From Cyclobacteriaceae bacterium (GTDB taxonomy: Bacteria > Bacteroidota > Bacteroidia > Cytophagales > Cyclobacteriaceae), in NCBI GenBank assembly GCA_028285445.1, contig JANQPQ010000038.1:62001-126000 (forward strand): DNA of 64,000 nt, written 5' to 3'. The notes beneath the pieces were generated by a model. The model worked only from the letters and a program-made list of their open reading frames with translations, was not told where the DNA came from and did no database searches. Positions 17,547-26,503 of this stretch are shown piece by piece. Position 1 is the stretch's first letter. The number at the start of each line of letters is the position of its first letter. A program made the position numbers and the translations under genes.

Positions 17547-20018
17547 ATGATCAGTAATTATTTAAAGGTAACTTTTCGAAACATTCTTCGAAATCCTTCA
17601 TTTTCCTTTATCAACCTGCTTGGACTTTCCATTGGCATCGCCAGTTGTCTGCTAATCATGCAGTACGTTGTGTTTGAAAAGAGCTATGATAAATTCCATT
17701 CCGATTTCGAGAACATTTATCGGCTTAGGGTTGAAGGCAAACGGAATTCGGGCCAGATGCAATTTCAGAGCGCAAGAAACTTTTCCGCAGCGGGCCCTGA
17801 AGTTTATGAAAAGTTGGAGGAGGTAATCTCTTATACGAGAATACGGAACGACGAAGCACTAATTGAATATGCGCCAGACAATCAAACAGAGGTAAAGCGG
17901 TTTGTGGAAAGTGAGATAATGTATGGCGATACCACGCTTTTCCAGATGTTCGATTTCGAATTAATATCAGGGCATCCAGTCTTATCGCTTAAGGAACCTC
18001 GCTCCATAATGCTGTCAGAAAGCATGACCCGCAAATACTTTGGCCCTGACATGAAAATTGAGGATGTCATTGGGAAATCATTCCTAATAAATAGCGATAT
18101 GATGGGGGAATTTGATGGCACCATTACCGGAGTCTTCGCCGATATTCCCCAAAATTCCCATATCAAGTTTGATATTCTCTTTTCCTACCAGACGCTGCTG
18201 ACTGAAAATGATTTCTACCATACCAATTGGGCACAAAACTCAATTTTTACCTATTTGAAACTGAGACCGGGCGTGGATGTTGAAGGGTTGGAGTTGAAAT
18301 TCCCGGCACTTATTGATGTTTATAAGGGAGATTATTTTCGCGAGACTAAATATCGGGAAGATTTCTATCTTCAGCGATTACAGGATATTCATTTATATTC
18401 TCATTTCTCTGGTGAAGCCGAGGTTAACGGAGATGGCCAGGCAGTATATTTTTTAACCATAATAGCCGTCTTTGTGCTGGTGATGGCCTGGGTGAATTAT
18501 GTAAACCTTTCTACTACTAAAGCAGCAGAGAGGGCCCGAGAAGTGGGTATAAGAAAAGTAAGCGGAGCCTATAGAACGCAGTTGATGGTCCAATTCCTAA
18601 TGGAAACAGCCATACTAATGCTGGTTAGTTGCGTAGTGGCATTTACAATTGTTCAGTTGACTATGCCTACTTTCGAGGGACTGGTTGGTAAGAGCATTGG
18701 TTTTACTCTTTGGAGGGATCCAATATTTCAAATTGGATTTGTCCTGGTGGCTGTCAGTGGTATTCTGGTGGCGGGTGCCTATCCAGCCTTCTTACTCTCA
18801 AACTATAAGCCAGCAGTTGTATTGAAAGGCAATTTCTCGCGATCAAAACAGGGACTTTCATTTAGAAAGATACTCGTGACTTTCCAATTCGCGATATCAG
18901 TATCACTTATAGCGGGGACTTATGTTGTTTATAGTCAGTTGAGTTTTATGCAATCGCAAGACCTCGGTGCCAAAATTGATAAAACCTTAGTAGTTATTGC
19001 GCCAAGAACCACCGATGCATTGGAAACACAAACTATGGACTTCGATGCTTTCAAAAATGATCTTCTTAGCAACCCGCGAATTACCAATGTTTCAACATCC
19101 TCATATATACCAGGAGAAATAGTATGGGGCTGGGGAGGTTATATTCGGCGTGCTAATACGCCGCCGGATCAGGCCGGATCCTACAGCCGATATTTGGTGG
19201 ATGCTCAGTTTGCTGACAACTATGATCTACAACTTGTTGCTGGCCGTTTCTTTTCGGAGGAAATTGCCAGAGATACAACTGTGGTGGTACTTACAGAAGC
19301 CGCTGCCAAAAAATTAGGATTTGCATCTGCTGAGGCAGCCATAGGGGAAAAGATTTACTACCCATTAAATTCCAGGATGGACGGTAGGGAAATAGAAGTT
19401 ATTGGCGTTGCCAAAGACTTCCACCAGAGATCACTCAAACATGGGTTTCAACCACTAATATTTGAGCAATTGCGGTACTCAAGCGGCTACTACTCTATCA
19501 AAATTGATTCTGAGAATGTACAGGAAGAGCAGGAATTTGTAAGAGCGAACTTCGATAAGCACTTTGCCGGGAATCCTTATGACTACTTTTTCCTGGAGGA
19601 TTATTACAATGATGCCTATGAATCAGACCAAAAGTTTGGGCAGGTGTTTGCTCTCTTTGCCGTTTTGGCCATTGTGGTTGCAAGCCTTGGACTCTTCGGC
19701 CTCAGTTCATTCATGATAATGCAGAAAACAAAGGAGGTTGGTATTAGGAAGGTGCTTGGCGCACCAATCCAGGATTTGCTAAGAATTCTGTCAGCTGATT
19801 TCTTCAGGGCCATCGCCCTGGCCAATATTCTTGCTATGCCCATTATGTACATAGTATTTAATAATTGGCTCAGCGATTACCCATTCAGAATCGAGCTAGG
19901 TATTTGGTTTTTTGTGTTACCGCTGCTGATCATTTCAACAACATCAATGGTGACGATTGTTGCCAAAACTGTGAAAGCCTCTTTAATGAATCCGGCTGAG
20001 GTACTTAGGAATGAGTAG
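17547..20018 (+). CDS. ABC transporter permease, double FtsX/MacB-PCD type
   Basis: An 823-residue paralogue of the permease at 5389, starting ISNYLKVTFRNILRNPSFSF. It has two MacB-PCD/FtsX modules in one chain. The first FtsX signature is REVGIRKVSGA near residue 335 and the second is KEVGIRKVLGA near 730, each with clusters of three membrane segments. No ATPase or membrane-fusion partner is adjacent. The gene has its own promoter and tandem repeats upstream, so it is probably individually regulated. In Cytophagales these permeases occur in dozens of copies, and the substrates are usually unknown. Confidence 0.9.
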   Translation: MISNYLKVTFRNILRNPSFSFINLLGLSIGIASCLLIMQYVVFEKSYDKFHSDFENIYRLRVEGKRNSGQMQFQSARNFSAAGPEVYEKLEEVISYTRIRNDEALIEYAPDNQTEVKRFVESEIMYGDTTLFQMFDFELISGHPVLSLKEPRSIMLSESMTRKYFGPDMKIEDVIGKSFLINSDMMGEFDGTITGVFADIPQNSHIKFDILFSYQTLLTENDFYHTNWAQNSIFTYLKLRPGVDVEGLELKFPALIDVYKGDYFRETKYREDFYLQRLQDIHLYSHFSGEAEVNGDGQAVYFLTIIAVFVLVMAWVNYVNLSTTKAAERAREVGIRKVSGAYRTQLMVQFLMETAILMLVSCVVAFTIVQLTMPTFEGLVGKSIGFTLWRDPIFQIGFVLVAVSGILVAGAYPAFLLSNYKPAVVLKGNFSRSKQGLSFRKILVTFQFAISVSLIAGTYVVYSQLSFMQSQDLGAKIDKTLVVIAPRTTDALETQTMDFDAFKNDLLSNPRITNVSTSSYIPGEIVWGWGGYIRRANTPPDQAGSYSRYLVDAQFADNYDLQLVAGRFFSEEIARDTTVVVLTEAAAKKLGFASAEAAIGEKIYYPLNSRMDGREIEVIGVAKDFHQRSLKHGFQPLIFEQLRYSSGYYSIKIDSENVQEEQEFVRANFDKHFAGNPYDYFFLEDYYNDAYESDQKFGQVFALFAVLAIVVASLGLFGLSSFMIMQKTKEVGIRKVLGAPIQDLLRILSADFFRAIALANILAMPIMYIVFNNWLSDYPFRIELGIWFFVLPLLIISTTSMVTIVAKTVKASLMNPAEVLRNE

Positions 20019-20032
20019 GCTCATCGCTGACC

Positions 20033-20296
20033 TTAACTACCGATAAAGAACAAGATCGCTAGGGTAAGAACTATTACAGCTCCTATTATATTCTGAATTC
20101 TTCTATTCTTTATGAAAAGGCCCATAAAAAGATCTAATACAAGTGCAGAAACTGCCAGAGCAACCAATCCTCCTATCCCCACAATGCCCCAGCCTCCTGC
20201 TTTTGCTAGTTCCTCGTAGTTTGCAATGGCGTAAAGGGTACATCCAATTAACATAAGCGAGGCAGCGACAGTTAAAACTGAAGGGACCCGTTTCAT
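20033..20296 (-). CDS. Small three-helix membrane protein
   Basis: An 87-residue hydrophobic protein with three predicted membrane helices (about 7-25, 35-60, 68-85) separated by short loops; the second loop is basic (FIKNRRIQ). It starts 5 bp downstream of the M20 peptidase stop on the same strand, so it is translated as the last gene of that operon. I recognise no family. The tight coupling suggests a real gene and not a chance frame. Confidence 0.65.
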   Translation of the reverse strand: MKRVPSVLTVAASLMLIGCTLYAIANYEELAKAGGWGIVGIGGLVALAVSALVLDLFMGLFIKNRRIQNIIGAVIVLTLAILFFIGS

Positions 20297-20301
20297 GATT
20301 C

Positions 20302-21594
20302 CTATCTCGTCAATCGGTAGATAAAAACAGCTGCTCTTGCCGTTAAGGCTTCAAAAGTTCGTAGGTCCATATACTCCCGAGTGCTGTGTGCACCGCTTCC
20401 CATGGTACCTAGCCCATCTAAGCCGGCACCTACATATTCAGCTACAAAAGATATATCTGCTGCACCCCGGCGACCGGGGTCGAATGGCAATACTCTGCCC
20501 ATCTTTAAGTCTTGACTAACCTGGTCTAATTCCTGCAATAGGTCCATATTGGCAGTAGTGGGTTTCATAGCCGGGTAGCTATCGGTAAAAGAAATTGTGC
20601 TGGTGGCATGTGGCAAAGGATCAGCTACAATTTCACGCATCTTGTCACGAGCTCTTTCTTTCTGTTCTTCCGAAATAAATCTGAGCCCGCCATCTACAGT
20701 AACTGTTTGAGCTACCACGTTGGTTTTGCCAAATGCCGAACCTTCACCTTTTTGTCCATCGAACTCGGTAAAAGTACCGCCAACTATTATTCCCGGATTG
20801 AATGATAAGTGCTTCTCGCCTCGTACTTCTTCGTAAAAGTCATTCAGTATTCTTGACGCTTCGAATATGGCACCGGCACCTACATTCTCTCGGAAAATAC
20901 CAGAGGAGTGTGCGCGTTTAGCAGTTACCTCCAGGCGCCAACCACTAGAACCTCTACGGGCTACCGTAGCGTAGTCCAGGCCGGTTGCAGTTTCAAAGCC
21001 GAGAGCTATATCGCTGCGCTTACCGGCTTCAATTATATCTCTTCTACTGATATCCAGCGGCTTGCCAGGCTTCTCTTCGTCTCCGTGTAAAGCCACGATA
21101 ATCTGCGTATTCTCCAGCAAGCCGGCTTCATGCAGTGCTTTTAGCGCGAAAAGAATTACCACATTGCCACCCTTCATGTCGTTTATGCCCGGCCCCCGTG
21201 CAATTGTATCCTGCACTTCGTATTTCTGAAAAGGGCTATCTTCCTCGAAAACAGTATCTAAGTGGCCGATTAATAGCAACCGCTTGCCCTGGTTACCTTT
21301 TCGTTCTGCAAAAAGATGAGGCCCCCGTTGCATTTCCTCCGGCATGGGCATGAGCTTGCTTTCAAAACCTATTTTATCGAATTCAACCTGAAATTCTGTA
21401 CCTACCGCTGTTACTCCTTGTACATTAAGCGTCCCGCTGTTCATATTTACTACCTTTTCCAGGAATGCCTCGGCCTTGGAATGATTAGCTTTTACGGTCT
21501 TGACGATCTTCTTTTCAACCTTAGATAGCTTTTGGCCAATAGCTGAACCAGTGGCTATCAGCACAGCCAGGGATAAAAGGGTAATTTTTTTCAT
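20302..21594 (-). CDS. Exported M20-family metallopeptidase (carboxypeptidase G2-like)
   Basis: A 430-residue zinc peptidase with a signal peptide ending AIGQ, so periplasmic or secreted. The M20 motifs are LLIGHLDTVFE (first metal His with Asp), GPGINDMKGGN (bridging Asp), ALHGDEE (general-base Glu and metal ligand) and the late GAHSTREYMDL His. The dimerisation lid begins near RRGSSGWRLEVTAKRAHSSG. The closest layout is glutamate carboxypeptidase/CPG2. Its ATG overlaps the DUF1835 stop by 4 bp (ATGA), indicating translational coupling. Confidence 0.92.
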   Translation of the reverse strand: MKKITLLSLAVLIATGSAIGQKLSKVEKKIVKTVKANHSKAEAFLEKVVNMNSGTLNVQGVTAVGTEFQVEFDKIGFESKLMPMPEEMQRGPHLFAERKGNQGKRLLLIGHLDTVFEEDSPFQKYEVQDTIARGPGINDMKGGNVVILFALKALHEAGLLENTQIIVALHGDEEKPGKPLDISRRDIIEAGKRSDIALGFETATGLDYATVARRGSSGWRLEVTAKRAHSSGIFRENVGAGAIFEASRILNDFYEEVRGEKHLSFNPGIIVGGTFTEFDGQKGEGSAFGKTNVVAQTVTVDGGLRFISEEQKERARDKMREIVADPLPHATSTISFTDSYPAMKPTTANMDLLQELDQVSQDLKMGRVLPFDPGRRGAADISFVAEYVGAGLDGLGTMGSGAHSTREYMDLRTFEALTARAAVFIYRLTR

Positions 21595-22517
21595 TGCTCG
21601 GTTTTGATGAGGTTGGTACCATTCCAGCGGAAATCAACGTTTCGGGCTCCGCCAATGTATTTAATATTGCCATTAATGTTCAAATAGTCAATCTCGCCGG
21701 CAAGCACCTTTTTCCCACTCTCATTAAGAGAAACTTCCTCCTCAATATTCAAAATAGGGCTCAGCGATTTGATTAGGCTGAAATATTGGCTGTCACCATA
21801 TCCCAAGGCTGCATTGTGATCGAGCAAATGCCTGACTATCTGTTTCTCCTGGAGTTTAGCCCCATCGGCCTGCTTTACAACCTGTTGTTCCAGGTAGTTA
21901 AGGCCGTTTTCAATTGAGGGAAATCTTTGAAAGTGCACCTGAAGTGCTTTATGAAGGTAGGGGAATACAAGGTGCTCTTTAAGTTGTTTGTACAGGGCAA
22001 CCAGGTTAGTAGGGTCTTCAGACTGATAGGCAGCCCACACTTCTGAAGCCAGATCCAGGTTGGATTTAGATAGTCGCTGCTTTTGCAGTAGTAATGTGGG
22101 ATAATCCTCCGGCCGGAGTTCTCCTAATCCGTGAAAGTTTGGGTGATCGGGAAAACTATCGATACAAATAAGGCAAATATTTTCTCTTTGCTGCTGATGC
22201 AACCAACTGAGCAATGCCAGCATATTTATCTGGCAGAAAAGATCAAACTCGAACCATAGCACTACCTCCTCGTAGTGATGATGTTTCTCGATCTTTTCGA
22301 ACTCGCTAATTACAATTTCATTGTATTGCTCTGGTTTGCCTTCCCATTCAGATACTATGAAATTTCGCCGTGAGTCGAAAAAATCTTCAGTCCCAACATC
22401 GTTATGAACCGGGCCTTCAACAAGGGCTTCATTCCAAACAGCAATTTCACCCTCGATACCAGATAACCGGAAACCACCCGCTGTTCCTTCGCCGTTGAGG
22501 ATATGCAGTGTTTCCAC
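21591..22517 (-). CDS. DUF1835 domain protein
   Basis: A 308-residue soluble protein. The start METLHILNGEGTAGGFRLSG and the WNEALVEGPV motif define DUF1835, and the rest matches the C-terminal companion region of that family (VVLWFEFDLFCQINMLALL). The family is a predicted nucleotide- or ligand-binding fold with no proven activity. It overlaps the OsmC stop by one base upstream and the M20 start by four bases downstream, so the three are one translationally coupled operon. Confidence 0.85.
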   Translation of the reverse strand: METLHILNGEGTAGGFRLSGIEGEIAVWNEALVEGPVHNDVGTEDFFDSRRNFIVSEWEGKPEQYNEIVISEFEKIEKHHHYEEVVLWFEFDLFCQINMLALLSWLHQQQRENICLICIDSFPDHPNFHGLGELRPEDYPTLLLQKQRLSKSNLDLASEVWAAYQSEDPTNLVALYKQLKEHLVFPYLHKALQVHFQRFPSIENGLNYLEQQVVKQADGAKLQEKQIVRHLLDHNAALGYGDSQYFSLIKSLSPILNIEEEVSLNESGKKVLAGEIDYLNINGNIKYIGGARNVDFRWNGTNLIKTEQ

Positions 22518-22921
22518 TATTCGTTTTTAACTTCTACGGTTATGTTTATGGGAGGCTTAAGCGTTGATCCTACCGAGCAATATTTTTCAAGGGCCATGGT
22601 TGTGACTTTCAGCATTTCTTCCTCCGGGGTATCTGGAGAATACAGGATAAAGTGCATATCTATATTAATGAATCCGCGGGGGTGCTCATCCCGACGTTGC
22701 CCATTGGTCTCAATCACGAGATCATTAACGGTCCGGCGTTTTTTCTCAAGGATGATTACAACATCTACCGCAACACAGGCAGCTAACGCACTCAGCAGTA
22801 GTTCGGTAGGCGATTGGTTTTCTTTGATTTCGCTGGCACGCATATCAATGCCAACCTTATTGCCATTCTCATTTACCGATTCATAAACCTCGGTATCAAT
22901 ATATCTAGTGGTGACTTTCAT
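22517..22921 (-). CDS. OsmC-family peroxiredoxin-like protein
   Basis: A 134-residue cytoplasmic protein with the OsmC fold. The two redox cysteines are Cys49 (SALAACVAVDVV) and Cys115 (LEKYCSVG), as in the hydroperoxide-reducing members. SPTELLLSALAAC is the family hallmark. It is first in the OsmC-DUF1835-M20-small membrane protein operon. No typical -7 element was found in the 68 bp separating it from icmF. Confidence 0.92.
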   Translation of the reverse strand: MKVTTRYIDTEVYESVNENGNKVGIDMRASEIKENQSPTELLLSALAACVAVDVVIILEKKRRTVNDLVIETNGQRRDEHPRGFINIDMHFILYSPDTPEEEMLKVTTMALEKYCSVGSTLKPPINITVEVKNE

Positions 22922-22989
22922 TTTACTGAAATTTAAAAATCAATAATAACAAGAAGGGTAGAGGTTACCGAGATGTTTCCTGTAAAAGG

Positions 22990-25900
22990 TTACATGTTGC
23001 GACGATATTGACCGCCAACAGCAAACAATGCATGAGTTATTTGCCCCAGGGAGCAGTACTTACTTACCTCCATAAGCTGCTCAAAAATATTCTGGTTTTG
23101 AATGGCTGCCTTTTGCAGGCTGCCCAGCAGCTCTTCACTTCTTTCAGAATTGTGTTCGTGAAGATTTTTAAGCATTTCGATTTGATACTCCTTTTCTTCA
23201 GTAGTTGCTCTAATAACTTCTTCAGGAATAATTGTTGGAGAGCCTTTGGAAGACAGGAATGTATTAACTCCAATGATGGGGAATTCACCGCTGTGCTTCA
23301 GTGTTTCGTAATGCAGGCTCTCTTCCTGAATTTTACTTCGCTGGTACATAGTTTCCATAGCTCCAAGCACGCCACCTCGATCAGTGATTCTGTCGAACTC
23401 CACCAATACGGCCTCTTCAACCAAATCCGTCAATTCCTCAATGATAAATGAACCCTGCAAGGGGTTTTCATTTTTTGCCAGGCCTAGCTCCTTGTTGATT
23501 ATGAGCTGGATTGCCATTGCCCGCCGAACAGATTCTTCGGTAGGTGTTGTTATGGCTTCATCATAAGCATTAGTATGTAGCGAATTGCAGTTATCGTATA
23601 TGGCATACAATGCCTGCAGCGTAGTTCTAATGTCGTTGAAATCTATCTCCTGCGCGTGCAAAGAACGGCCTGAGGTCTGAATATGGTACTTAAGTTTCTG
23701 GGCTCTCTCATCCGCACCATATTTTTGCTTCATTGCTTTAGCCCATATTCTCCGCGCTACTCTGCCAATAACAGCGTATTCAGGGTCCACGCCATTTGAG
23801 AAAAAGAATGATAAGTTCGGTGCGAACTTATTGATATCCATGCCTCTTGACAGATAATATTCTACGAAAGTAAATCCATTTGATAAGGTGAGGGCGAGCT
23901 GTGTAATTGGATTTGCACCTGCCTCAGCGATATGGTATCCTGAGATCGAAACAGAGTAAAAATTCCGAACATTGTTTGTGATGAAATGCTCTTGTACATC
24001 GCCCATAAGTTTTAGAGAAAACTCTGTTGAGAAGATGCAGGTGTTTTGCGCCTGGTCTTCTTTCAGAATGTCAGCCTGCACCGTGCCACGCACTTTGGTT
24101 AGCGTTTCGGCTTTTATCTTTTCGTAGATATCACCGGGAAGTACTTGATCTCCCGTAACACCCAGAAGCATCAGGCCAAGGCCATCGTTTCCTTCGGGCA
24201 ATTCCCCCTGATATTGCGGGCGCTCCTTTTCTCTCCCTTTATAAATGGCCGCAATTTTTTTCTCAACCTCGTTCTCAAGCCCCTTTTCTTTAATGTAAAC
24301 CTCGCATTGTTGATCTATGGCGGCATTCATGAAAAAAGCCGTAAGCGTAGCAGCAGGTCCATTTATGGTCATCGAAACGGACGTGGTAGGATCTGAAAGA
24401 TTGAAACCTGAGTAAAGTTTTTTCGCATCGTCGAGGCAACAAATACTAACCCCGGAGTTACCGATTTTACCGTAGATGTCTGGCCGATAGTCGGGATCTT
24501 CCCCATATAACGTCACAGAGTCGAATGCAGTAGATAGCCTGCTGGCTGGTTGCCCTAGCGAAACGTAGTGGAACCGACGGTTAGTTCTCTCTGGGCCGCC
24601 TTCTCCAGCAAACATTCGGGTAGGGTCTTCGCCTTCCCGCTTAAATGGAAATACACCAGCAGTAAATGGAAACTGGCCGGGAACGTTTTCCTGCAATTTC
24701 CACTTCAAAAGATCTCCCCAAGCTTCATATTTTGGTAACGAGATTCTGGGTATCCGGGTATGACTGAGAGACTCAGTTGTAGTCTTAACTTTAATTTCCT
24801 TGTCCCTGACTTTATAGATGAACTCATCGGCCTCGTAGCCTGATCTGAAATCTATCCATTCATCAATAATTTTCTTATTCCTCGGATCCAGATTTAGCTC
24901 TTTGCTTTCGTAGAGCTCCTTAAGCTGCCCGGTCGTTTCTTCTTTTGCTGATAGGGATGAATTAGCAACGGCATCAATTGATTTGTCCAATCCATACAAT
25001 TCCTGCGCAATATTTTTCTGGTCGTCAACCCACTGATTATACTTTCTGTTTTCCTCTGAAATCTCGGACAAGTAACGTGTACGATTTGGTGGGATGATGT
25101 AAATCTTCTCAGACATCTCGTCGGTTACTTCAAAACTGGATTGCAGTTCAGCTCCGGTCTTTTCAACCAAAGAATCCATTACCGCCTTGTAAAGCCGGTT
25201 CATGCCGGGATCGTTGAATTGAGAGGCAATGGTTCCGTACACAGGTATATCTTCATCTTTCGCTTCCCACAGTTCATGGTTTCTCTTGAACTGCTTCTTT
25301 ACGTCTCTGATTGCATCAAGAGCTCCTCGCTTATCGAATTTATTAATGGCGATAAGGTCTGCGAAATCAAGCATGTCGATCTTTTCTAGCTGGGTAGCTG
25401 CTCCATATTCAGGAGTCATCACATAGAGAGAAAGATTAGAGTGCTCAATGATTTCAGTATCTGATTGGCCAATTCCTGATGTTTCAAGAATGATCAAGTC
25501 GAAACCAGCAGCCTTCACGATGTCTAAGGCGTCTTGAACGTAGCGGGAAAGAGCTAGATTAGATTGTCGGGTAGCCAGTGATCGCATGTAAACTCTGCCA
25601 TTGTTAATGGAGTTCATGCGGATACGATCTCCCAGCAGCGCACCGCCGGTTTTTCTTTTTGATGGATCTACCGAAACAATAGCAACGGTTTTCTCTTTGA
25701 AGTCGATGAGAAATCTTCTGACAAGTTCATCCACCAGGGAAGATTTACCCGCACCGCCGGTTCCCGTTATTCCAAGAATTGGGGTAGTGGTTTTTTCATT
25801 TTTCTGCTTAACAGTCTCAAGAAGCTCTCTGCTTTCTTCGGGATAATTTTCAGCAGCTGAGATCAGACGGGCTATGGCATTGGGCTCTTTCGAGACAAGT

Positions 25901-26376
25901 TCATCCACCTCGCCATTAATATTTTGTCCCACCGGAAAATCACTTGATTCAACAAGATCGTTGATCATTCCCTGAAGACCCATTGCCCGGCCATCATCTG
26001 GGGAGTAAATGCGATCTATGCCGTACTTATGGAGCTCCTCGATCTCCTCCGGAAGAATGGTGCCGCCACCGCCTCCAAATATCTTGATATGACTGGCTCC
26101 TTTTTCCTTAAGCAAATCGTGCATGTATTTGAAATACTCGATATGCCCACCCTGGTAGGAGGTGATAGCAATTGCCTGGGCATCTTCCTGGATGGCAGTG
26201 TCAACGATCTCCTTAACACTACGATTATGGCCGAGGTGTATTACTTCCACACCAGTTGACTGAATAATGCGGCGCATAATATTAATGGCAGCGTCGTGGC
26301 CATCAAACAATGACGCTGCAGTAACTATCCTGATGTGATGTTTTGGTTTATAGGGAGCGCTTACATTCTCAGTCAT
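22990..26376 (-). CDS. icmF: Fused isobutyryl-CoA mutase (B12 domain, G-protein chaperone, mutase)
   Basis: A 1128-residue protein from the ATG at 26376 (GAGGT just upstream); a longer frame to 26421 reads through the promoter. Order of domains: B12-binding with DGHD (axial His) and [14 protein letters not shown]; a MeaB-like GTPase with P-loop [12 protein letters not shown] and NKFD; and the mutase TIM barrel. It interconverts isobutyryl- and butyryl-CoA, or close relatives. Aligned by eye with methylmalonyl-CoA mutase, Tyr89 is replaced by Phe589 (TRMFAGEG) and the carboxylate-binding Arg207 by Gln777 (AQNTCIF). That is the substrate signature separating IcmF from methylmalonyl-CoA mutase. 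Confidence 0.93.
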   Translation of the reverse strand: MTENVSAPYKPKHHIRIVTAASLFDGHDAAINIMRRIIQSTGVEVIHLGHNRSVKEIVDTAIQEDAQAIAITSYQGGHIEYFKYMHDLLKEKGASHIKIFGGGGGTILPEEIEELHKYGIDRIYSPDDGRAMGLQGMINDLVESSDFPVGQNINGEVDELVSKEPNAIARLISAAENYPEESRELLETVKQKNEKTTTPILGITGTGGAGKSSLVDELVRRFLIDFKEKTVAIVSVDPSKRKTGGALLGDRIRMNSINNGRVYMRSLATRQSNLALSRYVQDALDIVKAAGFDLIILETSGIGQSDTEIIEHSNLSLYVMTPEYGAATQLEKIDMLDFADLIAINKFDKRGALDAIRDVKKQFKRNHELWEAKDEDIPVYGTIASQFNDPGMNRLYKAVMDSLVEKTGAELQSSFEVTDEMSEKIYIIPPNRTRYLSEISEENRKYNQWVDDQKNIAQELYGLDKSIDAVANSSLSAKEETTGQLKELYESKELNLDPRNKKIIDEWIDFRSGYEADEFIYKVRDKEIKVKTTTESLSHTRIPRISLPKYEAWGDLLKWKLQENVPGQFPFTAGVFPFKREGEDPTRMFAGEGGPERTNRRFHYVSLGQPASRLSTAFDSVTLYGEDPDYRPDIYGKIGNSGVSICCLDDAKKLYSGFNLSDPTTSVSMTINGPAATLTAFFMNAAIDQQCEVYIKEKGLENEVEKKIAAIYKGREKERPQYQGELPEGNDGLGLMLLGVTGDQVLPGDIYEKIKAETLTKVRGTVQADILKEDQAQNTCIFSTEFSLKLMGDVQEHFITNNVRNFYSVSISGYHIAEAGANPITQLALTLSNGFTFVEYYLSRGMDINKFAPNLSFFFSNGVDPEYAVIGRVARRIWAKAMKQKYGADERAQKLKYHIQTSGRSLHAQEIDFNDIRTTLQALYAIYDNCNSLHTNAYDEAITTPTEESVRRAMAIQLIINKELGLAKNENPLQGSFIIEELTDLVEEAVLVEFDRITDRGGVLGAMETMYQRSKIQEESLHYETLKHSGEFPIIGVNTFLSSKGSPTIIPEEVIRATTEEKEYQIEMLKNLHEHNSERSEELLGSLQKAAIQNQNIFEQLMEVSKYCSLGQITHALFAVGGQYRRNM

Positions 26377-26398
26377 ACCTCGATCTTTAAACTTGCCA

Positions 26399-26406
26399 CA
26401 AAAATA
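26399..26406 (-). promoter_or_regulatory. -7 promoter element of icmF
   Basis: On the minus strand TATTTTTG matches TAnnTTTG, 22 bp before the ATG at 26376. No TTTG is seen at the expected -33 position. Confidence 0.5.
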
Positions 26407-26503
26407 CGAAATTTTATGCACCTTTTCGCTGGTGAAATGGGCGATTACAGAATGTACAGGCCGAAAATTGTGTTAAAGAAGCTCCAGTTTCGCCAGGGAA
26501 GAT

